Shown here in pieces: positions 16,801 to 20,422 of a stretch of 20,422 bases of DNA. The DNA is from Gonium pectorale (taxonomy: Eukaryota > Chlorophyta > Chlorophyceae > Chlamydomonadales > Volvocaceae). The stretch is taken from the NCBI GenBank assembly GCA_001584585.1, contig LSYV01000035.1:611290-631711 (forward strand). Reading direction: 5' to 3'. Each line of letters opens with the position of its first letter. The first letter of the stretch is position 1. A model generated the notes under the pieces. The model was not told the DNA's origin and searched no databases. It worked only from the letters and a program-made list of their open reading frames with translations. The position numbers and the translations under genes were made by a program.

Positions 16801-17920
16801 TCAGTTGGCCCGGGCCTAATGTCATGAGCATGCTGGTGTTGCTCCTTGATGCGTGCCCTTGTCAAGGGAAAGTAGCTGCCTCGGGCTCCTGGCTCGCCCT
16901 GCAGTGCTGCCTTTACCTGCCGTCTGCGTCCCCGATCCTATCCCAGATCCTATGCTGACGGGTTGGACAGAGTCGACATCCTTGTCCGACCCCCTCCCCT
17001 CCGCCCACCCGCACCCTCTCGGTCTCGCAGTGGCGTTCAACCGGGACGGCTCGCTGCTGGCCAGCGGCAGCGACGACTGCACCGTGCGGCTGTGGGACGC
17101 CCGCACCGGGGAGCCGCGCGCCCGCCTGGCGGGCCACACCGACAGCGTCCACAGCGTCGCCTTTAACCCCGCGGCAGCCAAGTTCCCCGCCCGCCAGCTG
17201 GCCAGCTCCGGCGACGACCGCACCGTGCGGCTGTGGGCCCTGGGCCCCGACTCCGGCGAGTGCACCGCCGTGCTGACCGGCCACGAGGCGTGCGTCGCGG
17301 GCGTGGCATTCAGCCCGGACGGCAAGCGCCTCGCCAGCGGCAGCTACGACTGCACCGTGCGGGTGTGGGACGTCGCGACGTGCGAGTGCCTGGCGACGCT
17401 GGCGGGGAGCGAGGGCTACGTCACGTGCGTGGCCTGGCAGCCGGACGGGAAGCGCGTCGCGAGCGGCGGGTTCGACTGCGTGGTGCGCTTGTGGGACGCC
17501 AAGACGTACAAGTGTACGGCGGTGCTCAAGGGCGCGGAGCAGTATGTCACGAGCCTTGCGTTCAGCGCGGACGGACGGGCGCTGGCGGCGGGAGGGTACG
17601 ACACCAAGGTGCGGGTGTACGACGTGGCGCGGCGCGGCGCCGTCCCACGGGTCACCGCCACCCTCGCCGGACACACCAAGCGCGTGCACGGCGTGGCGTA
17701 CAGCGCCGACGGCCGCCTGCTCGTCACCGGCGGCGCGGACTGTTCCCTACGGGTGTACGACGCGGTTTCGGGGCGGGGCCTGGCGGTGCTGCACGGGCAC
17801 CCGGAGTTCTTCCTGGGGGTCCTGGGGGTTGCGGTCAGTCCCGACGGGTCGCAGATCGCGAGCTGCAGCGAGGACAAGTCCATCAGGCTGTGGGCGCCAG
17901 CGGCGCCAGCTGAGCATTGA
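7840..17920 (+). CDS. NLR-like HET/TIR-NACHT-WD40 protein, 13 exons
   Basis: Exons: 7840-7957, 8363-10087, 10348-10578, 10823-10872, 11186-11358, 11543-11563, 11789-11930, 12250-12329, 12615-12926, 13317-14349, 14628-16156, 16427-16749, 17031-17920 (TGA). They join in frame to about 2,208 residues. M1-S7 is MGCGASS, a myristoylation/palmitoylation pattern. Residues 40-600 are disordered, with 17 R-x-x-S motifs and a 10-residue EVK repeat (529-580). Residues 615-870 are a HET/TIR-like domain: FISHTW (687-692), WLDVLCVNQH (717-726), RGWCIFEW (766-773). The NACHT NTPase has a P-loop SGAGEGKST (898-906), Walker B VVILLDALDEAD (from 1027), sensor-like FIVTTRPD (1102-1109) and VHKSLGDWL (1296-1304), typical of the STAND winged-helix end. 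Fourteen WD40 repeats span 1507-2205. The same order occurs in fungal HET-E/HET-D receptors, so a role in recognition or cell-death signalling is inferred. Exon 1 and its link to exon 2 are the weakest part; the disordered half could be a separate gene, but the exon 2/3 splice restores a codon and frame exactly. Confidence 0.8.
8429..9245 (+). repeat. Degenerate R-x-x-S protein repeat array
   Basis: Within exon 2 of the large gene, sixteen short units, each centred on Arg-x-x-Ser (RQHSQ, RQPSQ, RQTSQ, RQGSQ, RLPSQ, RRTSH, RKSSM and similar), recur about every 17 residues between residues 63 and 325. A seventeenth (RQPSG) lies near residue 594. Linkers are rich in Pro, Gln, Gly and Glu. R-x-x-S is the consensus of basophilic kinases (PKA, CaMK types). 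The units have diverged in DNA sequence, which suggests the protein motif is kept rather than freshly duplicated. Confidence 0.75.
9829..10005 (+). repeat. 30-bp coding minisatellite (EQAAAEVKTT units)
   Basis: Four 30-bp units (9829-9858, 9859-9888, 9889-9918, 9919-9948), a 27-bp unit (9949-9975) and a degenerate unit (9976-10005) lie in frame. They encode EQAAAEVKTT and close variants. Ala, Glu, Lys and Gln composition predicts a helix. The close DNA identity of the units points to recent expansion. Confidence 0.85.
11133..11154. repeat. GT-dinucleotide microsatellite in intron 4
   Basis: A run of GTGTGTGTGTGTG followed by CGTGTGTGAG lies in intron 4 of the large gene, just after a CATA tetranucleotide run (ACATACATACATAC). 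It lies 31 nt upstream of the exon 5 acceptor and is an ordinary intronic simple repeat. Confidence 0.7.
11543..11563 (+). other. 21-nt microexon encoding the GWCIFEW motif
   Basis: This 21-base exon is flanked by CTCCTCCAG on the left and GTAAGC on the right. Exon 5 ends in AG, so the first base completes an Arg codon. The last two bases (TG) join the first base of exon 7 to make Trp. The spliced product reads R-G-W-C-I-F-E-W-A-H, the third conserved block of the HET/TIR-like domain. Splicing exon 5 directly to exon 7 would keep the frame and lose seven residues. Confidence 0.8.
11931..11956 (+). repeat. GTGG repeat with G-quadruplex potential at a splice donor
   Basis: Intron 7 opens with six GGG blocks, each separated by one T. 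The transcript could form a G-quadruplex directly over the 5' splice site, and the repeat offers several overlapping GT donors. The donor at 11931 is the one that keeps the LAQ-VVEHY junction in frame. Confidence 0.7.
13173..13223. repeat. 17-bp tandem repeat in intron 9
   Basis: Three perfect copies of TGGTGCTGTCGTACCCG occupy 13173-13189, 13190-13206 and 13207-13223, inside intron 9 of the large gene. A separate short GGTACGA tandem lies at about 13090-13123 in the same intron. Confidence 0.85.
15259..17917 (+). other. Region encoding 14 WD40 repeats
   Basis: Across exons 11-13, fourteen WD40 repeats can be counted by GH and WD-type landmarks, consistent with two seven-bladed propellers. 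Examples: VAVSPDGRQVASSS...VVRVWAADTG (1), LLGHNGWIRCVAFSPDG spanning the exon 11/12 junction (6), and SYVRSVAFNRDG spanning the exon 12/13 junction (8). Both junction repeats are restored only by correct splicing. Repeat 2 lacks the GH pair, and repeats 12-13 end in VYD instead of LWD. Several blades have Gly/Ala-rich loop insertions (3-5). Confidence 0.85.
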
Positions 17921-18883
17921 ATGGGTGCGTGTGGTGCCATGGGCATGACGTGGTAGGCGTGCAGGCAGGTATGGCGCAGCGCTCTGTGGCCTTGTGGCAC
18001 GCAAGCTGGCGTGCTTGTGCGTGTTGGGAGGGAGGTGGCTGGCGGCGCAGGGCGTTAGAACTTGGTTGGAGGCATTGCTTCTGTCAGTGGCAGGGCTTCA
18101 CGCCTTTGAGGGATCACAAACTTGGGGATAAAGCAGTACAGGTGGAGGTCACTGTGCCAATCAAGGACTTCGTGTGTGATGCAACTGCAGTGCGGGGTGA
18201 GTGTGCGGCGAGCAGTTGCAGCGTATTCACGGCTTGCGTGTATGTGTCGTCAAGGTTAAAGACGTGATTGTTATCATCACTGCAAGGGAAAGGCGGGTGC
18301 CGCCCTCCGGAGCTGCCCGGTTGCTTCACATACAGGAGCAATGTAGGGAATGCCCAAGGACTGCTTAGGATAGGAGGCAGTGCTGTATTGAATGCTCGCA
18401 ACCCAAGGCGATGTGCCACAAGCTAGGCATATCGCAGATCTTGGCTCGGCGACACGGCGAGTTCTGCGACCTGACGCGTGCTGACGAGAACGGATGTTGT
18501 CGAACATACAAAGAGTGGAGCCATGAGCATTGCGGCAGCGCGTCAGGGCGCGAGGACTTGTACGTGCCGAGCACGGCTGGAGACGTGAAGAGCGTCGATA
18601 TGCATACGGCGGGTACACCGTATAGCATGTTGACGGCTTTGCTTGTACGTTCGTATGCGAATTGAAGGTTTGCATCGCATGCGCACCGACCAGCCAATGA
18701 AAGTCTATTGGATCTGGCCCATACATGGAACCACCGCGGGAAGCGCTCCACACCTGCGCCTATCAAACCTATATCCGGGTGTGTATGACTGCAGAGGTGT
18801 GCCTCCCTCATTGTAGCGTTCCATTTCCCTGTACGATGCAATACCCCGCGCGCAGGCACAGCGCTGACCCCTTCAGCCCTGTG

Positions 18884-18888
18884 TGTAA
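18884..18888 (+). terminator. Candidate polyadenylation signal TGTAA
   Basis: This is the first TGTAA that I see downstream of the stop at 17920. It implies a 3' UTR of nearly 1 kb, long but within the range known for volvocine genes. Confidence 0.4.
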
Positions 18889-19376
18889 TGCAACCAAGAC
18901 TGTCGGAGAAGACCTGCGACGGCGCGAGCGGCGGCTTCGAGTGATTTGACAAAACACTGCGACAGCCACGGGCTTGGGCCTTGGGGCTGTGCGGCGGCGT
19001 GAGCACGTAAGGGCTGCTGGCTGCGGGTGGATGGGATTGCCCCTCCCAATGCTATCCTGATGTAGGTACAGGATCGCTGTCGCAAGCCAAGGCAAGCCAT
19101 AACGGGGTGTGGCAGGGACGATCCCGTTGGCCGGCAGGATGCGCGCACTGCTGCGCCCACACTGGACATGCCCACATTGGACATGCCGTACACACACATA
19201 GGGCGCACTACGTGCGCGTGATCTCACCTGATGCCCTGGGGACTGGGTGCTTCAGGTAATTGGGCTGCACGCGCCCCTTTATTGGCGGCACGCGATGGTG
19301 TCGACGCACGGCGCTGCGTGTGACAAACCTGCCGGCGCGGCTCCGCATTCATCCCGTACGTGCTGCCCGTACGCTT

Positions 19377-19416
19377 GCCGGCAACGGCCAGAAATTGCCG
19401 GCAACGGCCAGAAATT
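19377..19416. repeat. 20-bp tandem repeat, two copies
   Basis: GCCGGCAACGGCCAGAAATT occurs twice head to tail (19377-19396, 19397-19416), followed by a further GCCGG. It is a small intergenic duplication with no assigned role. Confidence 0.85.
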
Positions 19417-19672
19417 GCCGGAACCTTCTGTACCACGTCCAAAATCCTACATGATCAGACAATGACGTGCTGACGTCGCGATCTCGCGAACGCACAAATG
19501 TTCCGTTGACGGTTGTACGTTGCAATTACTACCCAGGCCAAACACGCTATGTTACTTCCCTTTCGTCAGAGCTAAGGGTTGCGACTCACATACCCGTCTA
19601 TCTTCAACCGAACCCCGGCGCACGCTGTCGGTGACTTTCGCGTGCTGCGCTCTTAATAAAGTCGAATTAGAG

Positions 19673-20422
19673 ATGCGCGTGCAAGCGCATCCGTGCGCGC
19701 CAACGAGTCGTCAGACCAGTCCTTTGGCCGGGGCACCGCACGTCATCGCGCCAAGACGCCTGGCCCTTCGGTCGCTCTCAGCCGGCTTGCCGACCACGCG
19801 CGCCACTGCGTCCGTCGCGCGCTCATCGGATGCAGCAGCGGCCATGACTCTGGCGCCGGGCTCGGTGCTGCCTTACATGTGCACCCCAAGGTGCGGTGTT
19901 TCCTTATGCCGGGTGCACTGGATGTCAGAGATATGTATAGGCGGCGCAACTGCCAGAGTGCGCTTGTGCTTGCGGCGGGGTGCATACATGCGCCCAAACT
20001 GCTTTGGGGTGGGGATTCGGGGTGCCCCGTACCCTGGGGCCGAGAGACGAACCCCGCCGCTCTTCCTCCTTTGTTTTCCATCAGAGCATCTCATACTACC
20101 CTGTCTGGATGGCCCTGCCCTGTGTCCACCTTGCTGCCCGCTTGTCAGCTCCTCCGCACTGCAACAACGCTCCTGGCTGCCCCCCCCCCCCGGTGCAACC
20201 CCACCGAACCCCCGAACCCCGCCCCCCGGCCCACCCAGCTCCGAGGAAAGCTGGTCGCTGGCGGTGATGGGCGACTTGCACCTGGCCCCCGAGCAGATGA
20301 AGCTGTTCGACGCGGCCCGGGAGCACCTGAAGGGTCACATGGAGTCGCACGGGGGCGGTGAGGCGGGGGCGCCGAGCGCTGCGGGGGTGCGCGGGTGTGT
20401 GCGGGGGTGCGCGGGGGTGCGC
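19673..20422 (+). CDS. Putative calcineurin-like metallophosphoesterase, 5' part
   Basis: The gene is cut by the window end. Proposed exons are 19673-19890 and 20239-20357; the second is followed by GTGAGG and the gene continues to the right. The splice (AG + C) restores a Ser codon in frame. Exon 1 starts at the ATG at 19673 and encodes about 72 residues rich in Arg, Ser, Ala, Thr and Pro with very few acidic residues, as in algal plastid transit peptides. Exon 2 reads S-E-E-S-W-S-L-A-V-M-G-D-L-H-L-A-P-E-Q-M, then FDAAREHLKGHMESHGG. A strand ending in GD-x-H (D85, H87) is the first metal-binding motif of calcineurin-like phosphoesterases. The later motifs (GDxxD, GNH) lie outside the window, so activity and substrate are unknown. 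The frame is open from 19673 to the edge even without splicing, so the intron is inferred from its donor, pyrimidine-rich end and composition. Confidence 0.55.
   Translation, partial: MRVQAHPCAPTSRQTSPLAGAPHVIAPRRLALRSLSAGLPTTRATASVARSSDAAAAMTLAPGSVLPYMCTPRCGVSLCRVHWMSEICIGGATARVRLCLRRGAYMRPNCFGVGIRGAPYPGAERRTPPLFLLCFPSEHLILPCLDGPALCPPCCPLVSSSALQQRSWLPPPPGATPPNPRTPPPGPPSSEESWSLAVMGDLHLAPEQMKLFDAAREHLKGHMESHGGGEAGAPSAAGVRGCVRGCAGVR

Larger units (their letters stand above)
17921..19672. other. 3' UTR and intergenic region
   Basis: No gene is recognisable here. The first about 970 nt, up to the TGTAA at 18884, is probably the 3' UTR of the large gene. The remainder separates it from the next gene and holds a 20-bp tandem pair at 19377-19416 and an imperfect 15-bp pair (CCACACTGGACATGC and CCACATTGGACATGC) near 19158-19187. 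A 213-residue antisense frame at 18365-19006 resembles nothing I know. Confidence 0.55.

Noticed and set aside
18365..19006. 213-residue antisense open frame downstream of the large gene
   Set aside because: It has no recognisable domain or splice partners, and lies in the expected 3' UTR and intergenic space.

Overview
This is nuclear DNA of a GC-rich, intron-dense eukaryote, most likely a volvocine or related chlorophycean green alga. Exons are separated by many short (about 185-400 nt) GC-rich introns with GTGAGT/GTGCGT-type donors and pyrimidine-CAG acceptors. Alanine, glycine and glutamine runs sit inside otherwise conserved proteins. Candidate TGTAA polyadenylation motifs (the volvocine form) lie downstream of the two complete genes. 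One gene is a plant-type lumenal chloroplast protease, and another starts with a plastid-like leader. No bacterial or viral genes, RNA genes, CRISPR arrays or intact transposons were recognised.

Layout, all genes on the + strand. (1) 1-1787: no gene recognised; a 64-bp tandem repeat, a 50-bp perfect direct repeat, several perfect inverted repeats and a 9-bp microsatellite. (2) About 1854-6088: a ten-exon DEG1-type serine protease with a thylakoid-lumen targeting leader, trypsin-like catalytic domain and one PDZ domain. One of its introns must use a GC-AG boundary to preserve the catalytic serine. (3) 6089-7839: 3' UTR and intergenic sequence. (4) 7840-17920: a 13-exon model, phase-consistent at every junction, for one protein of about 2,208 residues. 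In order it has an MGCGASS acylation-type N-terminus, a long disordered segment with 17 R-x-x-S motifs, a HET/TIR-like domain (FISHTW, WLDVLCVNQH and a WCIFEW motif made by a 21-nt microexon), a NACHT-type NTPase with a winged-helix-like end, and 14 WD40 repeats. (5) 17921-19672: 3' UTR and intergenic sequence. (6) 19673 to the window end: the first two exons of a gene with a plastid-like leader and the GDLH motif of calcineurin-like metallophosphoesterases.

The main finding is gene 4. Its domain order (HET/TIR-like, NACHT, WD40) is that of the HET-E/HET-D allorecognition receptors of filamentous fungi and more broadly of STAND/NLR-type immune receptors, here in an apparent green alga and with an added myristoylation-type N-terminus and an R-x-x-S array. 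By analogy the propellers would sense a ligand, the NACHT module would oligomerise, and the HET/TIR-like domain would carry out the response; this is inference. The other genes look like ordinary plastid or housekeeping genes and nothing links them functionally to it. All exon models come from reading frames, splice sites and protein-family patterns by eye; the 5' ends of the protease and the first intron of the large gene are the least certain parts.
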